A program made the position numbers and the translations under genes. Below the pieces are notes generated by a model. The model was not told the DNA's origin. It ran no database searches and worked only from the letters and a program-made list of their open reading frames with translations. From Brettanomyces bruxellensis (taxonomy: Eukaryota; Ascomycota; Pichiomycetes; Pichiales; Pichiaceae), in contig NC_054690.1 of NCBI RefSeq assembly GCF_011074885.1, forward strand, positions 2,733,001-2,797,000: a stretch of DNA of 64,000 nucleotides. The letters run 5' to 3'. How positions within the stretch are numbered: the first letter of the stretch is position 1; each line of letters begins with the position of its first letter. Shown here piece by piece: positions 22,901-31,805 of this stretch.

Positions 22901-25900
22901 TCAACAATCTCCCTCATACGTGACAAAACATGCTCTTGGTCAATATAGCCATCTGTAGAATTGATAACAACATTACAGACATTGATAAGTGAAGATTCAG
23001 AAGTACTGCTCTTAAGCTCCAAGAGACCCTTCGAAAGAGCCTCTTCAGCATCATCCAAATGAGGGGCAGAAACCAGAACACCAGTTCTCAAAGGCTGTTT
23101 ATCATTTTTGCTAATCATGAAGGTAAGATCTGAAACAGAGACGGCACGGTTCATACTTTGGGATGCTGTAGGCTTCCTGAGTGCAGGAGGAACAGCATTA
23201 TATTGAGAAGTAGCAAGACTTGGAAGCTGAAATTTCCAAAGGGCAACAGGCACATTACTCGCAGCAATATTCTTATCGGAGACTAAATGCTTCACTTCAG
23301 TAACGGAATATGCTCGATAAGCGCGACGAATGTAAACCTCGGCAGCAGCAGCAGCAACCCATGGATCGGCGGATGTCAGGAATTGAGTAAGAACATCGAA
23401 AACAGTGTACTTAGAATCAATAATATCGCGAAGGACAGAATCATCAGGCATCTTATGCTCTGCCACCATTGAGCCCTCATACTTGTTGGTGATCACAGAT
23501 GACTTTAAGATGTGCTCCAGCTGATCACAGCGTTCTTTAATAGAAGGCATCGAACATTGAATCAAAATCTCACGGGCCCTTAGAGTGGCCTTAGCAGTAG
23601 TTCTGCTTTCCAAATCAACAAACTTCTTAAGAACAGGCTTAAAAATCTGAACGGCGACAGGCGATTCCTGCAAAACTGGCTGGTAGAAATCGATAATAGC
23701 AATAATGAGATTGTTTTTAGCGGCAATTCTGGAGTGGGAAAGTGCAACATTCACAACCTGGTTGAGGTCATTGTTATACTTATTTCTGAGAGCAAGAATG
23801 ACTTCTTCAGTCCGTGGCTTAGAAGAAGAAAACATGGATTCAACCCTGTAGTACTCTTTAAGCAAGTCGGCAAATGTGGTAAATTCATGGGCAACCAATC
23901 CGTCTTTGTAAGCATCGGCAATTTCAACCAGAGGGGCAATCACCTGGGAGAATATCAACAAGTCTTCTTTAGGAACATCGGTTTTAGATTTCTCAAACAT
24001 CTTCAAGACCTGACGAGCTGGGAATTCTGCAGAACGCTTTTGAGATCTGTCCACCAACTCTCCAAGGGACTGGTCAAGCTTTGGAGGAAGTCTGCTGTGC
24101 AAAGCAGAAATCTTGTGGTTCCACTCGGAATATGGAAGATCCTTTTCCCTAAGAACTTCAACCAGATTTCTGATGGTCGAATCCATAACCATTTGATCGT
24201 CATATCCGGCCAAGATATTTCTTAAGATAGATAAATACTTGTGGTATCTATGCACAGATTGTGTTCCCTCGATAAGTGGAGTACCATAGTCAGGCAAAGT
24301 TCCCTCGAATGACATTGCATGTTTGACCTTTGATGGATCGTCCAGAGCCAAAATTGCAAGAATATCTCCAGCCTTCACAGTACTTCCAGGCTGCTTCAAA
24401 AGCTGAACAGTACCATTCTCCTGAGCCACCAAAGGCATACACATTTTCATCACTTCAACCTCAGCAAACGGTTCACCTGCGTTGACATGGTCACCATTCT
24501 CAACTAGAAACTTAGTTAGCTTACCTGGAGAAGGTGTCCGCAACTGTGTAGGATCATTCTCTTCCTCTAACTGGCACGTCTTTCCATCAATTGAAACCCT
24601 AGTGGAAGCAACCTCATCCTTCCAGTACACAGCGTGCGATTTTCCTCCCAGAGAAAGAAGAAGACCTCCATCACTCAAATGCTTAGCATTGACCTCACAA
24701 CGGGAGCCATTAATAAACAACATGTAAACTCCAAGTCCAGCTTTAGCAACAGTGAACTTGTACTTGTTACCCTCATAGATAAATTCAATATTGAACATTG
24801 TCTTCAGTAACTCCTTTGAAGGAACCTGACCCTTTTCCAATGAAGCCACATACTTCTTTCTGCATGCGCAAGACTGCTGGTAAGCCTTCACAACAGCGCC
24901 GCAAATGACAGCAATAAACTGATCCGGACGTTCGGCCGTCAACTTCTTCGAAATTAATTCATCCAACCAGGCCGTCGTCATAGTATTACCAGAAAAGGCC
25001 GGTGTCTCCAAAAGTCGAATAAGGTATTCAGTGGTAGTTCTGAAATCACCGCGAATAGACAGTTCTTTCAAAGCAACAACCATATGCTTTCTGGAAGCCT
25101 CTCTGTTTTCTCCAAACGCAAAAATATGACCAAACTGTGAGTCCGAAAACGAATGAATTGAAGACGTAGGAACAACAGAGAAATAACCCCAGACGTTTGA
25201 GGATGATCTAAAGTTGAGTTCGTACAATGTACCACCAGATGGCTTGAAACCTTCACTAGGATCCTCAGATGTGATACGACAAGCAGTACAGTGTCCCTTT
25301 GGAACAGGTTTTCTCTGAGTTTTGAGACTGTTTGGATCCTTGAACTCGAAATCAATTGGGGTAGAAGTGTGCGGGTCAACACCGTAAAGTAACCGGATAT
25401 CTTCAAGAAGGTGCATTGGTATACCCATAGCAATTTGTAACTGAGCAACAGGTAAGTTAACACCGGAAACCATTTCGGTTGTTGGATGCTCAACTTGCAA
25501 TCTAGGATTCAACTCAAGAAAGTAAAACTTATCTTCGTCGTGAGAGTACAGATACTCGACAGTACCGGCAGAAACATAACCAACAAGTCTTCCTAAACGA
25601 ATTGCGGCTTGTTCCATCTCATGAAAAGTCTCTGGCCTTGCAATAGTGACCGGAGCCTCCTCCATAATCTTTTGATGCCTTCTCTGAACCGAACAATCTC
25701 TTCCAAACAACGAAATATCGGTTCCGTACTCATCTGCCAACAACTGGACCTCCAAGTGTCTGGCATGAGAAGCCAATCGCATAACAAAAATCGGGGAGCC
25801 CGGAATCTCGGCTGATGCCTGGTGATAGAGTGTAATAAAGTCATCAGGATTATCAACCATACGAATACCCTTACCACCACCACCTTCGGAGGCCTTGATC

Positions 25901-26598
25901 ATAACAGGAAAGCCAATTTTTTGGGCCTTCTTCAAACCATCCTCAGGACTAGTACAACAGCCCTTGGCATATGTCTCGTCATCAACGGAAACTAATCCGG
26001 TTTCTGGATTAACCACCACGTTGCTAACACCAGATCCAGACCATGGAATCGTTGGGACATGAGCATTCTGAGCAACGATTGTGGAAGAAATCTTGTCACC
26101 AAGGGACCTCATGGCTGATGCGGGTGGACCAATAAAGATGATTTTGCGTGAGGAAGCAGCAAGCTTTTCTGGTAGTTCAGGGTTTTCCGAAGCATGACCC
26201 CAACCAGCCCAAACTGCATCGGAATTGGTTCTCTCGGCAAGCTCAACAATCAAATCAACGTTGGCATAGTTGTTGTTGTTCGTACCACCTGGAACCTCAA
26301 CATACTCGTCAGCCATTCTGATATACTCTGCATTTGCCTTGATATCCTCGGGGGTAGCCATGGCTACAAATTGAATGGCATGCTCATCCCCAAACGTTTC
26401 ATAAGCCCATTTACGAACAGATCTGAGCTCTTTAACGGCAGCAATACCATTGTTGGCAATCAACACCTTTCTGATAACCGTGTGACCTTCGTGCTGGATG
26501 ACAAAATCTTTGACAACTGATGGCTCCGCATTCTCAATAGTGTGAAGGCCGATAAAGCTTTTCGGAAGCTTTTTCTGCCTCTCTGTGAGGGTGGCCAT
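19921..26598 (-). CDS. ACC1: Acetyl-CoA carboxylase (cytosolic form)
   Basis: 2225 residues from the ATG at 26598, which has a strong context (AAACATGG) and matches where fungal Acc1 begins. It is the multifunctional eukaryotic type: biotin carboxylase first (ATP-grasp, EGGGGKGIR at about 235), then the biotin carrier segment with EVMKMCMP (biotinyl lysine K718), a long central domain, and the carboxyltransferase domains (GANSGARIG-like and WRGFSGG segments). It makes malonyl-CoA, the committed step of fatty acid synthesis. The frame stays open for 114 codons upstream, including an in-frame ATG at 26784 (separate entry). Two Ino2/Ino4-type elements lie upstream. It appears to be the only ACC gene seen here, so it may serve both cytosol and mitochondria. 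Confidence 0.97.
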   Translation of the reverse strand: MATLTERQKKLPKSFIGLHTIENAEPSVVKDFVIQHEGHTVIRKVLIANNGIAAVKELRSVRKWAYETFGDEHAIQFVAMATPEDIKANAEYIRMADEYVEVPGGTNNNNYANVDLIVELAERTNSDAVWAGWGHASENPELPEKLAASSRKIIFIGPPASAMRSLGDKISSTIVAQNAHVPTIPWSGSGVSNVVVNPETGLVSVDDETYAKGCCTSPEDGLKKAQKIGFPVMIKASEGGGGKGIRMVDNPDDFITLYHQASAEIPGSPIFVMRLASHARHLEVQLLADEYGTDISLFGRDCSVQRRHQKIMEEAPVTIARPETFHEMEQAAIRLGRLVGYVSAGTVEYLYSHDEDKFYFLELNPRLQVEHPTTEMVSGVNLPVAQLQIAMGIPMHLLEDIRLLYGVDPHTSTPIDFEFKDPNSLKTQRKPVPKGHCTACRITSEDPSEGFKPSGGTLYELNFRSSSNVWGYFSVVPTSSIHSFSDSQFGHIFAFGENREASRKHMVVALKELSIRGDFRTTTEYLIRLLETPAFSGNTMTTAWLDELISKKLTAERPDQFIAVICGAVVKAYQQSCACRKKYVASLEKGQVPSKELLKTMFNIEFIYEGNKYKFTVAKAGLGVYMLFINGSRCEVNAKHLSDGGLLLSLGGKSHAVYWKDEVASTRVSIDGKTCQLEEENDPTQLRTPSPGKLTKFLVENGDHVNAGEPFAEVEVMKMCMPLVAQENGTVQLLKQPGSTVKAGDILAILALDDPSKVKHAMSFEGTLPDYGTPLIEGTQSVHRYHKYLSILRNILAGYDDQMVMDSTIRNLVEVLREKDLPYSEWNHKISALHSRLPPKLDQSLGELVDRSQKRSAEFPARQVLKMFEKSKTDVPKEDLLIFSQVIAPLVEIADAYKDGLVAHEFTTFADLLKEYYRVESMFSSSKPRTEEVILALRNKYNNDLNQVVNVALSHSRIAAKNNLIIAIIDFYQPVLQESPVAVQIFKPVLKKFVDLESRTTAKATLRAREILIQCSMPSIKERCDQLEHILKSSVITNKYEGSMVAEHKMPDDSVLRDIIDSKYTVFDVLTQFLTSADPWVAAAAAEVYIRRAYRAYSVTEVKHLVSDKNIAASNVPVALWKFQLPSLATSQYNAVPPALRKPTASQSMNRAVSVSDLTFMISKNDKQPLRTGVLVSAPHLDDAEEALSKGLLELKSSTSESSLINVCNVVINSTDGYIDQEHVLSRMREIVDDNRADLNGARIRRITFVLGDKAGCYPKYYTFKTSSPAKPYVEDQVIRHIEPALAYQLELGRLSNFNIKLIPTDNRNIHVYEAVAKNSAGVDKRYFTRGIIRTGSIRDDITAPEYLISEAHRLISDILDTLEVLDTSNTDMNHIFINFSAVFNITPEDVENAFGGFLERFGRRLWRLRVTGAEIRIMCTDPETGVPFPLRAVINNVSGYVVKSELYVEERNSKGEWIFKSIGAPGSMHMRPISTPYPTKEWLQPKRQKAHSMGTTYVYDFPELFRQALSDQWKKVDAGMKFKDNFLTYEELILDESGELTTVSREPGANTIGMVAFLVTAKTPEYSKGRQFIIVANDITFQIGSFGPKEDSFFEKVTKKAEKLGIPRIYLAANSGARIGIAEELLPFYKVAWLDHKDPSKGFSYLYLTDDDKKALEKEDKWNSVVVDKIVEDGETRYIIKAIIGAEDGLGVECLRGSGLIAGATSRAYKDIFTITLVTCRSVGIGAYLVRLGERSIQVEGQPIILTGARAINKLLGREVYASNLQLGGTQIMYTNGVSHLTAVDDLSGVQKILKWLSYIPSKRGVPVPVFVDPKDPWDRAIDFKPVADELYDAKWLIEGRSTEDGFEYGMFDKDSFQETLSGWARGVVVGRARLGGIPMGVIAVNPKTVQNLIPADPANPKSTELLVQEAGQVWYPNSAFKTAQAINDFNYGEQLPLMVLANWRGFSGGQRDMYNEVLKYGSYIVDAFVNYKQPIFVYIPPTGELRGGSWVVLDPTINPNMMEMYADVESRAGVLEPAGLVGIKYRENKLLKTMDRLDGQCREYSTKLQSSDISDTEKAEITKKLNDRHYHLMPIYKQVSIQFADLHDRSNRMVAKGVIRKELEWREARRFFFWRVRRRLNEEYLIKRISEQVTDSTRLERVARLNSWLPSTLNTKNDREVALWIEENHKNLESQIKKLKGDAVKQKLARLFKIDPKHTAEGLAEIMSLLPAKQKEKILKGLK

Positions 26599-26784
26599 GT
26601 TTCTTTCGATACCGATATTATGATAAAATGTTACCAATGAAAATAGTGAATTTGGCAGATTTCGATTGAATTGGTGATATTTATGGTTGCCGCGGATAGT
26701 ATGAAAGGCAAACCTTTGTAACCTGATGAACGTGAATAAGTGTTTTCTAAATTTCAAATTTCTTGTTAGTAAGGGTAATGCCAT
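26599..26784 (-). other. ACC1: In-frame upstream extension of ACC1: candidate mitochondrial presequence
   Basis: An ATG at 26784 opens 62 codons that run without a stop into the ACC1 ATG. The peptide (starting MALPLLTRNLKFRKHLF) is rich in Arg, Lys, His, Phe and Leu. It has only one acidic residue, near its end, as expected of a matrix-targeting presequence. The upstream ATG context is weak (TTTATGG) and the downstream one strong, which would allow leaky scanning. The open frame reaches back to 26940 without another ATG. In S. cerevisiae mitochondrial Acc is a separate gene, HFA1, started at a non-AUG codon. Here one gene may encode both forms. Confidence 0.6.
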
Positions 26785-26962
26785 AAACGAGAGGCAAATG
26801 CCGTTGAATAAGATCTTCACGTCCGCACCTGTACCGATCCTAACTAAGTTGATCTTTGGAGAACAAAAAATAAATTGAAATAGGGGATTCCAGCAAATCT
26901 TAGCATAAGAAATGAAAACGAAAATATCGTAAAACGGCAAATGAAAACTTCCTGGAAGGTAT

Positions 26963-26972
26963 CACATGAAAA
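26963..26972 (-). promoter_or_regulatory. UAS-INO / ICRE element (proximal)
   Basis: TTTTCATGTG on the minus strand fits WYTTCAYRTG, the Ino2/Ino4 site of phospholipid and fatty acid genes including S. cerevisiae ACC1. It lies 179 bp upstream of the ATG at 26784, inside the candidate leader intron. Confidence 0.55.
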
Positions 26973-27111
26973 CTAACCGTTTATTTATTTCAACCAAAGC
27001 CTTAGGCTCTCTCGGTTTGGAACGAATAACAATAGCAAAATAATGAAAAAAAATAATAATCATCAAATGACGGAAGTGGGAAGTATGCGCGCCCATTCAT
27101 TGCATAGTGGT

Positions 27112-27121
27112 TTTTCACATG
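27112..27121 (+). promoter_or_regulatory. UAS-INO / ICRE element (distal)
   Basis: TTTTCACATG, an exact match to the best-known ICRE, 328 bp upstream of the ATG at 26784 and also within the candidate leader intron. Confidence 0.6.
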
Positions 27122-28844
27122 TTAAGCGCGTCTCGCGAAGTTGACGGTTGGAACAACGCTGGATATAATAGGAAGACAAAGAAATCAAAAGGAAACTGTG
27201 CTGATTGACAAAGATGGAAGTTGTGAAGAAAGAACAACGTTATAGGATATACTTACCTCAATAAAAAGTTCCTTGGATGGAGGGAGGCAATGTAATGTGA
27301 ATGTATCGAAATTCCTAGTGAATGGAAGATCAATATGATATGCACAAACGAATCACAAAAACTTAACGAGATTCAAGTTATAGATTGTCTGTCCCAGTTG
27401 AAAAAGGGAAAGGAAATATAAATAGTTATAGCTGATAAAGCTGATTGATTATTCAAGGCAATAAACAGCCAGTGCTGATCGTTAAAATAAAAAGGCTCTT
27501 CTGTAAGTAATGAAATTCCACAGATCGGATGGTGAAAAAAATCTGAGGATTCAATGGGAATAGAACAGAAAAGGTAGCACAACTAGCCGAATATGTAATA
27601 TTAGGTGCTTCTATCAGTAATCCGTACAAATACGTATAATGCAAAGTTACACTTAACTAAGCCTAAATCAATTGATAAGTGGACAGAATTAATTGTATAT
27701 ATATATACGCATGTATATCTGATTGACATTTTAGTAGGCGGGGTCAACTTTCGAGAATCTTGTTGAGTAATGCGGGAGATGCTCAAAACTCTAAAGTGAA
27801 GCGAATTTTCAAGGGTGGAGAAAAAAAAAAAAAAATAAAAAATAGTATAGAAATCTGAAGTTGGAGACTAAATGTTTGTCAAAACCCTTAATACCACCTA
27901 TATGCGTCTTTAATGTTTTCCTTAAAGGCATAATTCAAATATATTTGGTCAACGACTCCTAGTATAAATCTATGAGCATGTAGATTTGATACGTAATCAA
28001 GAAAATAATGTAACTGACTTTGACGATGCAAATATAGTGATCAAATATTTGTCTTACTATTTAATTCAGATACACAGGGATTCCAGTTTCATTATTAGAT
28101 CTCTATTGCGTACTAACTATCCACTACGACTAAGCCGCAACTACAGCAATCTCCAGCTTATGAGTGATCAAATTTTTACCGGTACTATGATCAGAATGTT
28201 TTCTTCAAAAAATATATTGCAATGAGTTAAGGACCTTTGGTTTGTTTTGATCGTTTAATGACTACTCTGTTCCATGCTTTCACCCTTACGTCAGAAATGG
28301 AAAATATATATATTTTTCAGGTAATCGGATTTAGCCTATATTTGGTAAGCAGAATTTCTCCCAACAAATTCTGCCAACAAAAAAAAATTGTGTCAAAGGA
28401 GAACAGAGGGAAAAGAATGAACGTTTTTACCTTGGCTTATTCAATTGGTACAGCATATGAGCTTTTTTACTCCAGTTCTGGAATAAAAGTTCAATAAACT
28501 TTATTATCAATAATTCCTCCAGGATTTGGAACTTATATTTATGTCACTTTAGACCTAAGAACTGTTTGTAGATATCTTGTGTAACACACAACCTTGAAAC
28601 AAAGAACTGTGATCTTTTTTGAAATTGCATAATGGAATTCGGCTCTCGCGTTCGATTATTTTTTGGTGTAATGTTTCTCATACAGCGCACAGCCTTTCAG
28701 AAATAATGTATGACTAGTTCCATTCTAATTAACTGCTTTTCATGAATGATTTACAGCTTCGTTACCAGACGAGTGGGAGAAAAATCAAACCTTTTTAGAT
28801 AATATATATTTAAACAAACTGGTAGGAGTCTGTGAATAACTATT

Positions 28845-29999
28845 ATGATGATGACACAAGAGGATGAAGAGGAAATAGTTCGGGGTACAGATGTTGATGC
28901 ACTTTCCAGCAGACTTTCCTGCTTGCTTAAAGGGTACTTGCCTGAAGATAATTCGTTGGTAACATTTGTACCATTGATGGCCCGGTACAAAGTTTTTTTG
29001 GTTGATTCTGAATTCAGGCAATTTGCCTTACTCAGGAGTTTGCGTAAGTCTTTCTTCAACTTAATAAGTTCCAGAAATATCACTAATGATACTTTTAAGA
29101 TGAATGTACAATCTGCTAAACGAAATGTTTTGAAAAGCCCAGTAATAAATCGGGGGACATGGCTTCGGACGATATCAATTGACATGATTATTAACAAATT
29201 TTTACAACAGTTTAAAAACGAAAAGGTTCAAATTTTATCTCTTGGTGCTGGAAGTGACACTAGAGCATTTCGTATTCTCCCGAAGCATCATAAGAATGTT
29301 GATTATTTCGAAGTAGATTTTGAGAACAGTTGCAAGATAAAGAAATATGCAATTTTGAGCAGCGAGGAGCTTTGTAAAGCGTTATTTATTACAAAGACAG
29401 AAGAAAAATTGCCAACAAATCATAATGAATTTGTGACCCAATCTTCCAGTCTTGAGTCGGATTGCTATCATTTAATAGCTTGCGATCTTCGGACGTTGAA
29501 GGATCGTAAAGATGCTCTTCCAAGCTCGTTTGATTGGAACAAAAAAACTTTAGTTTTAAGCGAGTGTTGCATTTGTTACATGGGTACCGAGGATTCGAAC
29601 AATCTTCTTCTTTCGTTGAAGCAAAACCTGAGCCAAGGAATCTTTCTTGTCTATGACCCTATGGGAGGTGAAAAATCAAACGAGAGCAGATATGGTGAGG
29701 TTATGGTGAGAAATTTACGAACGAGAGGTATCGAAATGCCCAACTTGATGGTTTATAACACAATCGAAAAGCAACATCAACGATTTTTACAATTTGGGCT
29801 TTGTAATTCAAATTTAATTGTTTGTGATATGAGATTTGTTTACGAGAATTGGATTCCTCGGGATGAAATCTTTAGAGTATCGAAGTTAGAGATGCTTGAT
29901 GAACTTGAAGAGCTGAATTTGATAAATTCACACTACGCTCTTATCTTGGGATGGTGGGGATTCGAATTCCGACCAAATTTGAAAACCGAGTTACTTTGA
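28845..29999 (+). CDS. PPM1: Leucine carboxyl methyltransferase of PP2A
   Basis: 384 residues starting at three ATG codons in a row, the first taken as the start. The order of motifs matches Ppm1/LCMT1: DVDALSSRLSCLLKGYLP near the N-terminus, INRGTWLRT, the SAM-binding LSLGAGSDTRAF (about 131-142), LIACDLR, LSECCICYMG, YDPMGG, and LDELEELNLINSHYALILGW at the end. The enzyme methylates the C-terminal leucine of the PP2A catalytic subunits (Pph21/Pph22), favouring assembly with certain B subunits. TAP42, another PP2A regulator, is 12 kb away on the same window, but this is not a functional cluster. The protein is about 55 residues longer than S. cerevisiae Ppm1, mainly in loops. Confidence 0.9.
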   Translation: MMMTQEDEEEIVRGTDVDALSSRLSCLLKGYLPEDNSLVTFVPLMARYKVFLVDSEFRQFALLRSLRKSFFNLISSRNITNDTFKMNVQSAKRNVLKSPVINRGTWLRTISIDMIINKFLQQFKNEKVQILSLGAGSDTRAFRILPKHHKNVDYFEVDFENSCKIKKYAILSSEELCKALFITKTEEKLPTNHNEFVTQSSSLESDCYHLIACDLRTLKDRKDALPSSFDWNKKTLVLSECCICYMGTEDSNNLLLSLKQNLSQGIFLVYDPMGGEKSNESRYGEVMVRNLRTRGIEMPNLMVYNTIEKQHQRFLQFGLCNSNLIVCDMRFVYENWIPRDEIFRVSKLEMLDELEELNLINSHYALILGWWGFEFRPNLKTELL

Positions 30000-30523
30000 T
30001 TGGCCTCGAGAAGGACGACTTACACAACTTGCTGGAATTTATCATAAACGGGTTTTTATATTCAAGATAGTTCGTATGTGGGATCTGAAGTACCCAATCA
30101 GTGCTAGATAAAATGTAGATGTATAAGTAAGCACGAATTTTGGAACAACAAATGAGAGAAGACATATTGGAAAACAGAAGCAAAGAGAAGCACCAAGGTA
30201 GTAGTATATCAAAAAAAAAAATCAAATGCGCACCAGAATGACTGACTTAGAAGCTAAGAGAAGTTTCAGTCCAAAAAACATAGTGCACATAGAACAACCG
30301 ACTAAAGATGTGATAATATAAAAGCCATCAAGAAAAATCAAAATGAAAAAAAAAAAATAAAAATAAAAATTCGACATGGGAACTTAATGTTTGAATTCAG
30401 AAATGGATAAACCATTAAAACATCCATTCCAGATTGATAACATGTGAAATAAAATTATCTATAGCTATGATTCGTCCCTCAACATAAATTTAATTAGCAC
30501 ACCAGTGTCAGCAGTAATGATGA
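30000..30523. other. Convergent intergenic region (PPM1/TIM23 3' ends)
   Basis: 524 bp between two convergent genes. It has A-rich tracts at about 30211-30220 and 30348-30369 that probably belong to 3' processing regions. Nothing else seen. Confidence 0.4.
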
Positions 30524-31219
30524 CTAGTTCTCGAACCTTGAAGTGGCCTGTTTATGAGCGACAAACCGCTTTAAACCACACCAAGATGCAGCTACTCCAG
30601 TCATAAGCATGGAACTTATTCCCATTGCTTTTAATCCAGATGTACTCTTATACAACGCACCTGATAAAAAGCCGCTTGCAAGCGAATTCCAATCATCATG
30701 CTTACCTCTGTAATGATCAAAAGATGAATTAATAATGTTGTACATTATTCCCAAAACTCCAGCAGTATTTCCGGCATGGGGACCAAACTTAGTGACCTGA
30801 TTTAAAATTGTGTTTAGTTTAAGTTTAAATGGTACTGGACGTAGTTTGTTAGTGAGCGGGTCGACTTTAGGTTGAGGAAGACTTTTAAGTCCTTCGTCAA
30901 AACCTCTCAAACCACCGAAACCTAATCCCAGAACATACACTGTACCCGCACCATAGCAGAGGTCATCACCCCAGCCCCTTGTTGCAAGAATTGGATTGCC
31001 ACTTCCTTCCATTGTACTCAACTTCTCATCGTCAAGATCCAAATACTCAATGTCCTTATTCAAGCCTGCTAACGGGTGAAGCTTTTCAGGCTCAAAATCA
31101 ACCGTATTTAAAATATCTTGAACATTTTCTTCTTTCTTAGGTATACCTTGTTCTTTTCTTAAAATCTCTCCGTTTTGTGGTGTACTACCGGATTCATCAG
31201 ATTTACCAGAAAACCACAT
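30524..31219 (-). CDS. TIM23: Mitochondrial inner membrane translocase subunit Tim23
   Basis: 231 residues. The N-terminal half (1-95) is hydrophilic, like the intermembrane-space domain of Tim23. The C-terminal half has the Tim17/22/23 (PRAT) channel domain with four predicted membrane segments, starting at GAGTVYVLGLGFGGLRGF (about 92-109) and followed by the glycine-rich FGPHAGNTAGVLGIMYN segment. Tim23 and Tim17 form the presequence translocase that imports matrix proteins. Length equals the 222 or so of S. cerevisiae Tim23. It shares a 586 bp divergent promoter region with the next gene. Confidence 0.92.
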   Translation of the reverse strand: MWFSGKSDESGSTPQNGEILRKEQGIPKKEENVQDILNTVDFEPEKLHPLAGLNKDIEYLDLDDEKLSTMEGSGNPILATRGWGDDLCYGAGTVYVLGLGFGGLRGFDEGLKSLPQPKVDPLTNKLRPVPFKLKLNTILNQVTKFGPHAGNTAGVLGIMYNIINSSFDHYRGKHDDWNSLASGFLSGALYKSTSGLKAMGISSMLMTGVAASWCGLKRFVAHKQATSRFEN

Positions 31220-31805
31220 ATTTGTTTGCTCGCCGGTGAATTAAGACTTGCCCCAAACTGAACACTTTTCCGTATCAATATACCAATAAATTTACTCTTA
31301 AAAGAGCATCAAATGAGAATAAAACTTTAAGCAGAAGATAAGTATGTGGTCGGAAATATAAATTACTCGAGATGACGGTAATTAAAATCAGGTAGATTGT
31401 ATCACTCGTATCTCGAATTTTTCACCAACCTACTTCTTTCCCCTCAACCACCTTCTTTTCTTCGATCAAAATTTGTTTTTTTCTTTGTGCAACGTTGACC
31501 ACCGAGATTCATCGAGTTCTCATGGTTACGTAAGCAGTAAAACTATTTTACTGGTAACGAACAAAAAAAACTGTGGCTGATTCTCTACAAAGAGGAAGAG
31601 AAATAAAGCCTATCTATCATCTTTGAATACAAGTATTATGCCTGGGTATGATAACATCAGTTTCTCAGATTCAATAAATCGATTCGGAGTTTCCTGGTTT
31701 CATCTTTCAGTAACTTTTTTGGACTCTTTTGGTGATAGTTTCTCATCTCTGTATTACACTTTTATCGGTGAAGTTAAACATTTGAGATAATAATACTTCA
31801 TTGAT
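31220..31805. promoter_or_regulatory. Divergent promoter region, TIM23 and YML018C-like gene
   Basis: 586 bp between divergent start codons, AT-rich with pyrimidine tracts. I see no recognisable factor site or ORF. Confidence 0.35.

Larger units (their letters stand above)
26747..27256 (-). other. ACC1: Candidate leader intron of ACC1
   Basis: On the minus strand a consensus 5' splice site GAG|GTAAGTAT starts at 27256. TACTAAC lies at 26771-26765, and the first suitable acceptor TTTAG ends at 26747, 19 nt from the branch adenosine. The 90 or so bases upstream of the donor contain no ATG, so exon 1 would be non-coding. After splicing, the first AUG is the cytosolic ACC1 start at 26598, and the upstream ATG at 26784 is removed with the intron. 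The branch point lies inside the presequence codons. Splicing is predicted from motifs only. Confidence 0.55.
26785..28844. other. Intergenic region: ACC1 leader/promoter and PPM1 promoter
   Basis: About 2 kb between divergent ACC1 and PPM1. The left part holds the ACC1 leader intron and two ICREs. A TA run (near 27700), an A15 tract (near 27823) and scattered AT-rich DNA follow. Open frames over 27373-28497 start with non-ATG codons and look like chance. No RNA gene was recognised. Confidence 0.5.

Noticed and set aside
26785..26940. ACC1 reading frame extended to 26940
   Set aside because: The codon at 26940 is TTG. The first ATG in the frame is 26784, and a near-cognate start there has no support.
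27986..28497. Two plus-strand ORFs upstream of PPM1
   Set aside because: Both start with TTG, have no motifs, and PPM1 already has its conserved N-terminus from 28845.
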